Source: Cupriavidus necator N-1 (lineage in GTDB: Bacteria > Pseudomonadota > Gammaproteobacteria > Burkholderiales > Burkholderiaceae). Taken from it: a stretch of DNA of 64,000 bases. The notes beneath the pieces were generated by a model that searched no databases, had not been told where the DNA came from, and saw nothing but the letters and a program-made list of their open reading frames with translations. The translations under genes were made by a program, and so were the position numbers. Below, one piece after another: positions 56,117-64,000 of this stretch; positions within the stretch are counted from its first letter, which is position 1; every line of letters begins with the position of its first letter. The stretch covers positions 3,658,001 to 3,722,000 of the forward strand of contig NC_015726.1 of assembly GCF_000219215.1 (NCBI RefSeq), read 5' to 3'.

Positions 56117-57493
56117 GTGGCAGTCAGCGTTTTCGATCTGTTCAAGGTGGGTATCGGCCCGTCGAGCTCGCATACCGTGGGCCCGATGCGCGCGGCCCTG
56201 ATGTTTGCGCAGGGGCTTGAGCGCGATGGCCTGCTGCCGCAGGTGGCCAGCGTGCGCGTGGAGTTGTACGGTTCGCTTGGCGCCACCGGCAAGGGCCACG
56301 GCACCGACAAGGGCGTGATCCTCGGCCTGATGGGCGAGGCGCCCGACACCATCGACCCCGATACGATCGACACGCGCCTGGCCGCGCTGCGCGCGAGCCG
56401 CGAGCTGTCCTTGCTGGGCAAGCATATCGTGCCCTTCGTCGAGAAGGAGCACATCGCCTTCTACCGGCGCGAGGCCATGGCCGAGCATCCCAACGGCATG
56501 AAGTTCCATGCCTTCGACGCCAGCGGTGCATCGCTGCGCGAGGCGCGCTACCTGTCGGTCGGCGGCGGCTTCGTCGTGACCGCGGGCGCACCCAATACAC
56601 AGGTGCTCAATGCCGCGCAGCAGCTGCCGCACCCGTTCCGCAGCGGCAAGGACATGCTCGAGATGGCCAGCGCCAGCGGCAAGAGCATCGCGCGGCTGAT
56701 GATGGAGAACGAGCTGACCTGGCGCAGCGAGGCGGAAGTCACCAGCGGCCTGCTGCATATCTGGGACGTGATGCAGGCGTGCGTCGCGCGCGGCTGCCGC
56801 ACCGACGGCGAGCTGCCGGGGCCGTTCAGGGTCAAGCGCCGTGCGCCCGAGCTGTTCCGCAGCCTGACCGAGCGCGCCGAGCGCACGCTGTCGGACCCGC
56901 TCTCGGTGATGGACTGGGTCAACCTGTACGCCATTGCCGTCAATGAAGAGAACGCCGCCGGCGGGCGCGTGGTCACGGCACCTACCAACGGCGCGGCCGG
57001 CATCATCCCCGCGGTGCTGCACTACTACGACCGCTTCGTGCCGGGCGCCAACAAGCAAGGCGTGGTCGACTTCCTGCTGACCGCGGGTGCGATCGGGCTG
57101 CTGTACAAGCTCAATGCGTCGATCTCCGGCGCCGAGGTCGGCTGCCAGGGCGAAGTCGGCGTGGCCTGCTCGATGGCCGCCGGCGCGCTGGCGGCGGTAC
57201 AGGGCGGCAGCCCGGCGCAGGTCGAGAACGCTGCCGAGATCGGCATGGAGCACAATCTCGGCCTTACCTGCGACCCCGTTGGCGGACTGGTGCAGATCCC
57301 ATGCATCGAGCGCAACGCGATGGCCTCGGTCAAGGCGGTCAATGCGGCACGCATGGCGCTGCGCGGCGACGGCACCCACTATGTCTCGCTCGATTCGGTC
57401 ATCAAGACCATGCGCGAGACCGGGGCCGACATGAAGACGAAGTACAAGGAGACGGCGCGGGGTGGGTTGGCGGTGAATATCGTGGAGTGCTGA
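56117..57493 (+). CDS. sdaA: L-serine ammonia-lyase (iron-sulfur type)
   Basis: SdaA deaminates L-serine to pyruvate and ammonia with a [4Fe-4S] cluster. The 458-residue single-chain enzyme has the N-terminal beta domain ([39 protein letters not shown]) and the C-terminal alpha domain ([53 protein letters not shown]) with the cluster cysteines. The GTG start at 56117 follows GGAGAC. Placed after gcvP it completes a glycine-to-serine-to-pyruvate route, with serine made by GlyA encoded elsewhere. Confidence 0.96.
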   Translation: MAVSVFDLFKVGIGPSSSHTVGPMRAALMFAQGLERDGLLPQVASVRVELYGSLGATGKGHGTDKGVILGLMGEAPDTIDPDTIDTRLAALRASRELSLLGKHIVPFVEKEHIAFYRREAMAEHPNGMKFHAFDASGASLREARYLSVGGGFVVTAGAPNTQVLNAAQQLPHPFRSGKDMLEMASASGKSIARLMMENELTWRSEAEVTSGLLHIWDVMQACVARGCRTDGELPGPFRVKRRAPELFRSLTERAERTLSDPLSVMDWVNLYAIAVNEENAAGGRVVTAPTNGAAGIIPAVLHYYDRFVPGANKQGVVDFLLTAGAIGLLYKLNASISGAEVGCQGEVGVACSMAAGALAAVQGGSPAQVENAAEIGMEHNLGLTCDPVGGLVQIPCIERNAMASVKAVNAARMALRGDGTHYVSLDSVIKTMRETGADMKTKYKETARGGLAVNIVEC

Positions 57494-57573
57494 CAACCCC
57501 TGCTGCTAGTGCCCAACGGCATGGCGCGGCGTATCATGGCGGCGTTCCCCGATGGCAAAAGAAGAGGACCGCC

Positions 57574-58311
57574 ATGCAGACCTTCCACCAGTTGTTCGAC
57601 GAAACCTCGTCCACCTTCACCTACCTGCTGATCGATGCCGCCACGGGGGACGCGCTGCTGATCGACCCGGTCGACCACCAGCTCGAACGCGACATGGCGC
57701 TGCTGCAAGACACCGGCGCGCACCTCGCGTGGGTCGTCGAGACCCACGCCCATGCCGACCACATCACCTCGGCAGGCCACCTTGCGCTGCAGACCGGCGC
57801 GCACACGGCGGCGCCGTCCGGCTGCGATATCAAGCCCGCCCAGAAGCAGCTGATCGACGGCGACACTGTCGCCTTCGGCAAGCAGGTGCTGCGCGCCATC
57901 CATACGCCGGGGCATACCGCCGGCAGCATGAGCTACCTGTGGGAAGAGCCTACGCCCGACGGCATCGTACGCCGCGTCTTCACCGGTGATGCCCTGCTGA
58001 TCGACGGCTGCGGCCGCACCGACTTCCAGTCGGGCGACGCCGGCACGCTCTACGACAGCCTGACCAGAAAGCTGTTTGCGCTGCCCGACGACACGCAGGT
58101 CTACCCGGCCCACGACTACAAGGGCCGCACCTCGTCCACCATCGGCCAGGAGCGCGCCCACAACAGCCGCGTCGCCGGCCGCACGCGCGAAGAGTTCATC
58201 GAGATGATGCGCAACCTGAACCTGCCGCGCCCGAAACTGATCGATGTCGCCGTGCCGGCCAACCAGCGCCTGGGCCTGCGCGACGGCGAAAGCGTACCGC
58301 ACGGCGCCTGA
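57574..58311 (+). CDS. ETHE1-like persulfide dioxygenase (metallo-beta-lactamase fold)
   Basis: This 245-residue protein has the metal motif VETHAHADHITSAG, HTPGHTAGSMSYL, the ETHE1-type GDALLIDGCGRTDFQSGD and the last metal ligand in VYPAHDYKGRTSSTI. Unlike glyoxalase II it binds one iron and oxidises glutathione persulfide to sulfite. The GCGRTDFQ block and short C-terminus support ETHE1 over glyoxalase II. The ATG at 57574 has AGAGGACC upstream. It would link cytoplasmic sulfide handling with the periplasmic sox genes at the other end of the window. An OsmC gene follows 27 bp later. Confidence 0.9.
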   Translation: MQTFHQLFDETSSTFTYLLIDAATGDALLIDPVDHQLERDMALLQDTGAHLAWVVETHAHADHITSAGHLALQTGAHTAAPSGCDIKPAQKQLIDGDTVAFGKQVLRAIHTPGHTAGSMSYLWEEPTPDGIVRRVFTGDALLIDGCGRTDFQSGDAGTLYDSLTRKLFALPDDTQVYPAHDYKGRTSSTIGQERAHNSRVAGRTREEFIEMMRNLNLPRPKLIDVAVPANQRLGLRDGESVPHGA

Positions 58312-58338
58312 GGTTTTCCTAACGCTAGGAGTCTTTGC

Positions 58339-58812
58339 ATGTCCACATACACCGCAGAGGTCCTGTGGCAACGCGACGGGCAGGATTTCGCCGGCAACCG
58401 CTACAGCCGCAGGCATGTGCTGCGCTTTGACGGCGGCGCGGAAGTCCCGGGATCGTCGTCGCCCCATGTGGTGCCATTGCCGATGTCGGATGCGAGCGCG
58501 GTCGATCCCGAGGAGATGTTGATCGCCTCGCTGTCCAGCTGCCACATGCTGTGGTTCCTGTCGCTGGCGGCGAAGCAGCGCTTCGTCGTCGACCGCTACC
58601 TCGATGCGGCCACTGGTGTGATGGCAAGGAACGCCGACGGGCAGATGGCGATGACCGTGGTAACGCTGCGCCCGCAGGTGACGTTTGGCGGCGAGCGCGA
58701 GCCCACGCGTGAAGAGCTCGATGCCCTGCACCACGCCGCGCATGACGCCTGCTTTATCGCCAACTCGGTCAGGACCGAGGTGCGCTGCGAACCGGTGTTC
58801 GCCGGCGCCTGA
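58339..58812 (+). CDS. OsmC/Ohr-family peroxide/thiol protein
   Basis: This 157-residue OsmC-fold protein has the first redox cysteine in SLSSCHMLWFLSLAAKQRF and the second in HDACFIANSVRTEV. OsmC/Ohr proteins reduce organic hydroperoxides with dihydrolipoyl partners. The long central helix fits OsmC-like members (YhfA/general OsmC) rather than Ohr. The start at 58339 follows TAGGAG. It probably shares a transcript with the persulfide dioxygenase gene upstream and the hydrolase gene ten bases downstream. Confidence 0.88.
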   Translation: MSTYTAEVLWQRDGQDFAGNRYSRRHVLRFDGGAEVPGSSSPHVVPLPMSDASAVDPEEMLIASLSSCHMLWFLSLAAKQRFVVDRYLDAATGVMARNADGQMAMTVVTLRPQVTFGGEREPTREELDALHHAAHDACFIANSVRTEVRCEPVFAGA

Positions 58813-58822
58813 GCGCGTTGCC

Positions 58823-59686
58823 ATGCCTGCCATCGTCCCGGCACCGGCGCCAGCGCGGCTGGTGTCGCCGCGGACTGGATCGGTCCGCCGCGGGGTGCTG
58901 CGCTGGCTCGGCGCGGGGCTAGTCCTGCTTGCCGGAATCAGCATGCTGCAGGATCACTTCCTCTACTTCCCGGACAAGGCGTCGGTCGATGACATGGTCT
59001 CGCCCGGGCTGCGCGCCTGGCCGGGGCCGCAGGACTTTCGCGGACTGGTCGCGGAGCCGGCCGGCCCGGCGCGCGCCACCGCCATGGTCTTTCATGGCAA
59101 TGCCGGGCACGCCGGGCATCGCGACTACTACGCCAGCGCGCTGACGAAGCTGGGCCTTCGCGTGATCCTGGCCGAGTACCCGGCCTACGGCCCTCGCACC
59201 GGCACGCTGGGTGAGCGCAGCTTCGTGGCAGACGCGGAACAATCCATCGCGCTGGCCCGGCGCCAGTTCGGCGGCCCGCTGCTGCTGATCGGCGAGTCGC
59301 TGGGCGCGGGCGTGGCCGCAGCGGCCGCGGCGCGCCAGCGCGAGAGCGTCGCCGGCGTGCTGCTGATCACGCCGTGGGACAAGCTTGCGCATATAGCCTC
59401 GCATCACTATCCCTGGCTACCGGCCGGCTGGGTGCTGCGCGACCGCTATGACAGCGCGGCCAGCCTGGAAGGCTTCGGCCGCCCGGTGATGGTCGCGGTC
59501 GCGGAACGCGACACCATCGTACCGGCACGCTTCGGCCAGGCGCTCTATGCGTCGCTGGGCGAACCCCGGCGGCTGGCGGTGATCGGCGGCGCCGGGCATA
59601 ACGACTGGACCGGGCATGTCGACACGGCCTGGTGGCAGGAAGCGGTCGCATTCCTGCTGTCCCCGCCACCCACCACAAACAAATAA
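58823..59686 (+). CDS. Membrane-anchored alpha/beta hydrolase
   Basis: This 287-residue protein has an N-terminal membrane anchor (about residues 25-42, VLRWLGAGLVLLAGISML) followed by an alpha/beta hydrolase domain of the Bem46/ABHD13 type. The oxyanion segment is AMVFHGNAGHAGHR, the nucleophile Ser lies in LLIGESLGAGVA, the acid in VAVAERDTIVPARF and the His in GGAGHNDW. Substrate unknown. The ATG at 58823 lies ten bases after the OsmC stop, so it is the third gene of that operon. Confidence 0.87.
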   Translation: MPAIVPAPAPARLVSPRTGSVRRGVLRWLGAGLVLLAGISMLQDHFLYFPDKASVDDMVSPGLRAWPGPQDFRGLVAEPAGPARATAMVFHGNAGHAGHRDYYASALTKLGLRVILAEYPAYGPRTGTLGERSFVADAEQSIALARRQFGGPLLLIGESLGAGVAAAAAARQRESVAGVLLITPWDKLAHIASHHYPWLPAGWVLRDRYDSAASLEGFGRPVMVAVAERDTIVPARFGQALYASLGEPRRLAVIGGAGHNDWTGHVDTAWWQEAVAFLLSPPPTTNK

Positions 59687-59821
59687 CATCAGGCCGTCAA
59701 AACGCTGATTTGACATACCCCTGCGGGCCGCAAATACTGGCCTTCACAGAACGGCTCGCCACTTGCGCACCGGTCGGTGCATCCAGCGCCGCGTAGCCGA
59801 CACCCGTGGGGGAAGATCATC

Positions 59822-60325
59822 ATGAAGCAATGCCCGCATCGCAAGCTGTACCGTGGCCTCGGCGTACTGGCGGCGGCCATCGCGCTGACCCCGACGCTGA
59901 TCCCGGCCCAGGCCATGGCGCAGAACAAGCCTATGGCCTATCCGGCCAAGGGCCAGAGCCAGCAACAGCAGGCCAGCGACGACGGCGCCTGCTACAGCTG
60001 GGCCAAGCAGCAGACCGGCGTGGATCCGGCACAGGCCGCCAACGCCCCACCGCCGGCCCAGGCACAGAGCGGCCAGCGGGTACGGGGTGCCGCGGGCGGC
60101 GCCGCGGCGGGTGCTGTGGTGGGCGCGATGGCAGGCGATGCCGGCAAGGGTGCGGCGGTCGGCGCTGCAGCGGGTACGGTGGGGGGCGGCGTGGCGCACC
60201 GGCAGTCGCGCCGCCAGGCGAACGCGGCCAACCAGCAGGCGGCGGCCAATACCAGCCAGGCGATGGGCTCGTACTACCAGGCTTGGGGCGCCTGCATGCA
60301 GGGGCGCGGCTACAGCGTCAAATAA
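59822..60325 (+). CDS. Secreted glycine-zipper protein, unknown function
   Basis: This 167-residue protein has a Sec signal (about 1-34, ending AQAMA), a Gln-rich region, a segment ACYSWAKQQTGVDPAQA and a glycine zipper (about 92-125, GAAGGAAAGAVVGAMAGDAG and GAAAGTVGGG). The C-terminus is YYQAWGACMQGRGYSVK. The paired cysteines in ACYSW and GACMQGRGY are typical of YMGG-like zipper proteins seen in many proteobacteria. The ATG at 59822 has GGGGGAAG upstream. It follows the hydrolase gene by 135 bp and probably has its own promoter. Confidence 0.78.
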   Translation: MKQCPHRKLYRGLGVLAAAIALTPTLIPAQAMAQNKPMAYPAKGQSQQQQASDDGACYSWAKQQTGVDPAQAANAPPPAQAQSGQRVRGAAGGAAAGAVVGAMAGDAGKGAAVGAAAGTVGGGVAHRQSRRQANAANQQAAANTSQAMGSYYQAWGACMQGRGYSVK

Positions 60326-60348
60326 GACAGGGGCAGCCCGGCGCAGGC

Positions 60349-61464
60349 TCAGGCAGCCCACCGGTCACACGCCTTGCGCACCGTTTCACGCTGGCTGCGC
60401 GCATCGGCATCGACCTGGCGCAGCCACTCGGCATCGCCGTCGCGGCGCTCGGCCAGCGCGCGGATATTGGCGAGCGCCTCCAGCGAGCCGAGTGCCTCGG
60501 CGTGCGGCACCAGCGCGTCGCAGATCGACAGGATATGGTCGGCGATCGGCATGCGCGTCAGTTCGTTGGGATGCACGTACTCCCCCTCCAGCCCGAAACG
60601 GCAGGCCTGGAAGCGGTTGAAGGTGTACACCAGGTAATCGTCTTCCTGCGGCATGAAGGGACGCGACAGCAGCAGGTAGCGCGCCAGCATCTGGATATAG
60701 GCGGCGATATCGCAGGCGCGCTGCACCGTCAGCGGCGTGTCCATCACGCGGACCTCGATGGTGCCGAACTCCGGCTTGGGCCGGATATCCCAGTAGAAGT
60801 CCTTCATGCTCTCGATCACGCCGGTATTGCGCATCTTCTCGAAATACGCGGTGAAGGCGTCCCATGTCAGCAGGAACGGCGCACGCCCGCTCATCGGGAA
60901 GGCCGCGACTGAATTCAGCCGCGCCGAGGCAAAGCCGGTATCCACGCCCTGCACATAGGGCGAGGATGCCGCCAGCGCCACAAAGTGCGGCACATAGCGG
61001 CCGATGGCGTGCAGCAGGAACAGCGATTCGTCGGCGCTGGGGCAGCCGATATGCACATGCTGGCCGAACACGGTGAACTGCTTGGCCAGGTAGCCGTACA
61101 GCTCGGAGATGTACTGGTAGCGCGGCGAATCCGAGATGGTACGGTCGGCCCACTGCTGGAACGGGTGGGTGCCGCCGCCGGCAATGCCCAGGTTCAGCGA
61201 GCGCGAGGCCGCCACCATCAGGTCGCGCATCACGGTCAGTTCTTCCAGCGCCTGCTGGTAGCTGTGGCAGATCCCCGTGCTGATCTCGATCATGGACGGG
61301 CTGATCTCCGGCTTGATGTCGCCGGCATGCTCGGCGCCCTTGAGCGCGCGCAGCAGGTCGGGCGCGAATGGCGCCAGGTCATAGTCATGCCGGTTGACGA
61401 GCTGCAGTTCCAGCTCCACGCCGAAAGTCAGCGCTTCTGAGTGCTTGAACGGTTCGAGCGACAT
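60349..61464 (-). CDS. YbdK-family carboxylate-amine ligase (glutamate-cysteine ligase 2-like)
   Basis: This 371-residue protein of the GCS2 family starts [18 protein letters not shown] and has [29 protein letters not shown] and [51 protein letters not shown] and related blocks follow; the clustered Glu/His residues are the metal and ATP site. YbdK has weak gamma-glutamylcysteine synthetase activity; its true substrate is unclear. The ATG at 61464 overlaps the antiporter stop by four bases (ATGA) and has GAGGAGGG upstream, so the two are coupled. Confidence 0.9.
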   Translation of the reverse strand: MSLEPFKHSEALTFGVELELQLVNRHDYDLAPFAPDLLRALKGAEHAGDIKPEISPSMIEISTGICHSYQQALEELTVMRDLMVAASRSLNLGIAGGGTHPFQQWADRTISDSPRYQYISELYGYLAKQFTVFGQHVHIGCPSADESLFLLHAIGRYVPHFVALAASSPYVQGVDTGFASARLNSVAAFPMSGRAPFLLTWDAFTAYFEKMRNTGVIESMKDFYWDIRPKPEFGTIEVRVMDTPLTVQRACDIAAYIQMLARYLLLSRPFMPQEDDYLVYTFNRFQACRFGLEGEYVHPNELTRMPIADHILSICDALVPHAEALGSLEALANIRALAERRDGDAEWLRQVDADARSQRETVRKACDRWAA

Positions 61465-62690
61465 CAGCGCCCTCCTCCATTGGCCCGGATGTCGACGCGG
61501 ACTTCGCCTGCGTAGCGCAGCGCCCAGGCCGCGATCACCGGACCGAAAAGTTGTTCGATGGCCAGCGCGCACAGGATGATGGCCGCCAGTGGCTGGCCGG
61601 TACCGGGGTAGAGGCGCGCCACGTCATGCATCAGCAGGAATGCCAGGCCCGACATCGGCGCCAGCGCCAGCCCCAGGGCCATGCACTGGCGCAGGCTCAG
61701 GCCCGAGAACGAGCCCAGCGACACCACTCCCGCCAGCTTGGCCACATGGCGCAGCACCACCAGCGCGATAGCGTAGACGCCGCCCACGGCCCAGTCCTGT
61801 GCCGTCAGCGGCAAGCCCAGCGACACCACCATGACGATGATCAGCAGGCTGCCCGCGCTGCCGAAATGCGGCGGCCATACATGCGGCTGGTTGTCCTGGT
61901 GCTTGAACACGACACCGGCCAGCATCAGCGTCAGCGGCATCGACAATTTTAGTACCCGGGTCAGCGCCAGCGTGAACAGAACCAGGCCCACCAGCACCAG
62001 GAAGCTGTAGTGATCGTCGGCCGACATGCGGTCATAGATGGCATGGCCCAGCTTGCCCACCACCCATGCCAGCAGGCACGAGCCCACCAGCAGGTACAGC
62101 GGATGCAGCAGCGCCGCGCCCAGGTTGCCGTATTCCGAATGCAGCCAGCCGGTGGCGACCTGCACGATGGCGGCGGCGTAGATGCTGTTGAGCGCAGCCA
62201 TCGCCATCAGGCGCTCAGTGACCTGGCCGTCGGCGCGCAACTCATTCTTGAGCTGCAGCACGATGGTGGGCGAGGTGCTGACCGCGATGCCGCCGGCCAG
62301 GATCGCCACACCGGGCGAGGCGCCAATCCATTGCAGCACCGCCGCCACCAGGCCCCAGGTCAGCAGGCTTTCAAAGGCACTGGTCAGCAGCAGCCAGCGG
62401 TTGGCGCGCAGCCAGGTCAGCGAGAGGCGATGCCCGAGTTCGAACAAGGCCAGCGCCAGCGCCATATCGATCAGGATACGGGTCTGGTTGATCATGTTCT
62501 CGTCGACGATGCTGCGCCCCAGCATGCCGGCGCAAAGCCCCGCCGCGGCATACCCGACGATGCGCGGGCAGCGCAGCCAGCGCCGGCTCAGCTCACCGGC
62601 CAGGCCGGCGCCGACCAGCGCCAGCCCGACCCAGAACAGGCCGCCGGGCGCGAGCGGGAGGCTTGGAAAAAGTTGGCTCAGTCCATTCAT
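61464..62690 (-). CDS. CPA2-family cation:proton antiporter
   Basis: This 408-residue membrane protein has about twelve helices of the sodium/hydrogen exchanger fold: [41 protein letters not shown] and [22 protein letters not shown] (unwound-helix region). It lacks the TrkA-N and RCK domains of KefB/C. No conserved Asp-Asp pair of electrogenic exchangers is evident. The start is the ATG at 62690 with no strong ribosome site. It is translationally coupled to the YbdK-like gene, so it may be gated by the product of that ligase, much as KefC is by glutathione adducts; that is speculation. Confidence 0.86.
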   Translation of the reverse strand: MNGLSQLFPSLPLAPGGLFWVGLALVGAGLAGELSRRWLRCPRIVGYAAAGLCAGMLGRSIVDENMINQTRILIDMALALALFELGHRLSLTWLRANRWLLLTSAFESLLTWGLVAAVLQWIGASPGVAILAGGIAVSTSPTIVLQLKNELRADGQVTERLMAMAALNSIYAAAIVQVATGWLHSEYGNLGAALLHPLYLLVGSCLLAWVVGKLGHAIYDRMSADDHYSFLVLVGLVLFTLALTRVLKLSMPLTLMLAGVVFKHQDNQPHVWPPHFGSAGSLLIIVMVVSLGLPLTAQDWAVGGVYAIALVVLRHVAKLAGVVSLGSFSGLSLRQCMALGLALAPMSGLAFLLMHDVARLYPGTGQPLAAIILCALAIEQLFGPVIAAWALRYAGEVRVDIRANGGGR

Positions 62691-62777
62691 GGCGACATGG
62701 TAATGTAAGCACTTCACAATCCATGTCAGTGATTGTCCGACACCGCACAAAACACGCGCACAACTTCTGTCATCTGC

Positions 62778-62815
62778 ATGTAAAAAACGCCATCTACAGA
62801 TGGCGTTTTTTACAT
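62778..62815. terminator. Perfect 17-bp bidirectional terminator
   Basis: ATGTAAAAAACGCCATC (62778-62794) and its exact complement (62799-62815) enclose a TACA loop. The A/T arms supply a U-tract in either direction. On the minus strand it ends the gene at 62857 (42 bases after its stop) and insulates the antiporter genes beyond. Confidence 0.9.
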
Positions 62816-62856
62816 CCCTTACATAGTCAGACCGTTCGCGGGTCCGGAGCGTCGTT

Positions 62857-64000
62857 TCAGACGCCCCAGACTTTCCACATCGGCCGGGTTGCCTTCAGCG
62901 CGGCTTCCACCTGTGCGTATAAAGTGCGCGTCGAGCCCTGCGCGGCACTGCGGGCACGGGCCTTCTCGAAATACCCCAGCGCGGTTTCACGCTGGTCCAG
63001 GCCAAGCGCCGACTGCACGGCACGCAGGTACACCTCGGCATCCCAGTCGTCACGCACGGCGAAGGCGGCGACAAAGTCGGCCAGCGCGGCATCGTGGCGC
63101 CGCGCTGCGTTGTGGACCAGTCCGCGCTGCACGCGCGGGCCGGCCTGGTCCAGCGGATCGCCCTCGGTCAGCGCCACGGCCTGCTCGAACAGCGGCAGCG
63201 CGCGCTCGGGCTCGCCCACGTCGCGCCAGACCTGGCCGAAGCGGTTGTACAGCCAGGCGTCCTCCACCAGCAGCGCGCGGCGCTGCTGGGCCTCGATCTC
63301 GGCCAGGGCATCGGTGCGGTCGTGCTCGTCCATGCCGGCCACCTGCGCCTGCAGCAGCGCGGCAAAGTGCGCGCGCGCATGCGCCATCGGGTGCGCGGCC
63401 TCGCTGCGGGCTTCCACCGGCAGCGCATCCAGTCGGGCATCCATATGCATCATCGCGGCGCGCGCGGCCTCGGTCGGCTCGGCGCCGCCCATGGCTTTCC
63501 AGGCCGCGATCATGCGGCTGAAGGCCCAGGTCACGTCGGCCGGATTGCGCTCCAGCGGGTAGCGGTTGAGCACCTCGCCGGCCAGCTCGGCCACCTTCTG
63601 GTGCTGGCCCGCGTCGGCGTGGCAGTCGAGCAGGTCGATCCAGTGGTCGATGAACTCGCTGGCGGCCATGCCCTGCTGGTGCAGCGCGATGCGCTCGTCC
63701 ACGTGCGCGGCGTCGGCCGGCAGGCTGCGCGACAACAGCCGGCACAGCAGCGAATAGACATGCGGGTCGGCATTGCCGCCGTGCCCCGCGGCATCGCCCT
63801 GGCCGGTGGCGAAGTACTGGTCGAAGCGCGCCACGCCGGCACGGCCGGCCTGCACCAGCACCGGCCGCAGCGCGGCCTCGGCGGCCGGCACCTCGTCGAT
63901 GAACTCGCCCAGCGCCATGGCGGCGCGGTAGTAGCCAGCACCGTCGTCGGACTGGTCAGTCAGCGTGAAGCGCAGCCACGGCTCGCGATCGGCCGGCTGG
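62857..64000 (-). CDS. Large helical-repeat (TPR-like) protein, 5' end outside window
   Basis: The frame is open from the stop at 62857 to the window edge, giving 381 residues without their N-terminus (an internal ATG at 63918 is not needed as a start). The protein is made of helical pairs of TPR or Sel1-like type, for example VEDAWLYNRFGQVWRDVGEPE, ALPLFEQAVALTEGDPLDQAG, LVHNAARRHDAALADFVAAF and YLRAVQSALGLDQRETALGYFEKAR. I recognise no catalytic motif in this part. An assembly or sensing role is typical of such repeats but not proven. A strong terminator follows. Confidence 0.8.
   Translation of the reverse strand, partial: QPADREPWLRFTLTDQSDDGAGYYRAAMALGEFIDEVPAAEAALRPVLVQAGRAGVARFDQYFATGQGDAAGHGGNADPHVYSLLCRLLSRSLPADAAHVDERIALHQQGMAASEFIDHWIDLLDCHADAGQHQKVAELAGEVLNRYPLERNPADVTWAFSRMIAAWKAMGGAEPTEAARAAMMHMDARLDALPVEARSEAAHPMAHARAHFAALLQAQVAGMDEHDRTDALAEIEAQQRRALLVEDAWLYNRFGQVWRDVGEPERALPLFEQAVALTEGDPLDQAGPRVQRGLVHNAARRHDAALADFVAAFAVRDDWDAEVYLRAVQSALGLDQRETALGYFEKARARSAAQGSTRTLYAQVEAALKATRPMWKVWGV

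Overview
The window is high-GC (roughly two thirds G+C, strong third-position GC) and dense with single-copy housekeeping and carbon/sulfur metabolism genes. The gene families and their order point to a betaproteobacterium of the Burkholderiales, most likely Cupriavidus: a sox cluster, then yraN/diaA/rsmI, then gcl-hyi-glxR-ttuD-pyk, then a riboswitch-controlled gcvTHP-sdaA locus. From memory the same order occurs near the end of chromosome 1 in Cupriavidus necator. That assignment is inference and was not searched. I see no insertion sequence, prophage or CRISPR array.

Layout. Positions 1-6587 (minus strand) hold inorganic sulfur oxidation: a c-type cytochrome and FCSD-type flavoprotein pair, an EamA permease, an ArsR-type regulator with a palindromic operator, SoxC, SoxD, a small cytochrome c and the start of SoxY. 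Positions 6694-12585 hold envelope and ribosome housekeeping genes (BON lipoprotein, DiaA, YraN, RsmI, RlpA) plus a metallo-beta-lactamase hydrolase and a DEDD exonuclease. Positions 12601-19530 hold a small ArsC, an acetyltransferase, a frameshifted antitoxin remnant, two M20-type amidohydrolases, a DctA-like carrier and a FadR/GntR regulator. These last four look like one uptake-and-hydrolysis unit for an N-acylated or N-carbamoyl compound. Positions 19937-24586 hold an acyl-CoA operon (SDR plus two crotonases), a DUF2784-like protein, a LysR regulator and an unknown membrane protein.

Positions 24705-31555 are the glyoxylate-to-pyruvate route: glyoxylate carboligase, hydroxypyruvate isomerase, tartronate semialdehyde reductase, glycerate kinase and pyruvate kinase, preceded by three copies of a GCGTACCCC motif. 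Positions 31717-41283 are mixed: a zinc metallopeptidase, an orphan RND pump with a long leader, a periplasmic KFD-repeat protein, Rnk, a CadR/PbrR-type metal sensor with a textbook MerR operator, HtpX, ArfB, a cold-shock/DUF1294 fusion and tRNA-Arg(CCG). Positions 41744-48155 hold a membrane-anchored diheme cytochrome, HemN with an FNR-like box, a periplasmic binding protein, an OmpR/EnvZ-type two-component pair and a small periplasmic protein. Positions 48327-57493 hold a Rep-type helicase, a glycine-zipper lipoprotein, a tandem glycine riboswitch, gcvT-gcvH-gcvP and sdaA. Positions 57574-64000 hold a persulfide dioxygenase-like protein, OsmC, an alpha/beta hydrolase, a glycine-zipper protein, a YbdK-type ligase, a CPA2 antiporter and the 3' part of an unknown gene.

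How it fits together. The glyoxylate and glycine blocks are complementary C2 routes. The gcv block splits glycine under a glycine-sensing switch and SdaA turns the resulting serine into pyruvate, while the gcl block condenses glyoxylate and also ends at pyruvate. The sulfur block oxidises sulfide and thiosulfate in the periplasm, and the ETHE1-like enzyme at 57574 would handle cytoplasmic persulfide. The most unusual signals are: a Val at the metal-bridging Asp position of an M20 enzyme; NLDAF in place of NLDGT in the linked DctA-like carrier; the KFD-repeat protein; the frameshifted antitoxin without a toxin; the spaced GCGTACCCC repeats; and a metal sensor with no transporter beside it.
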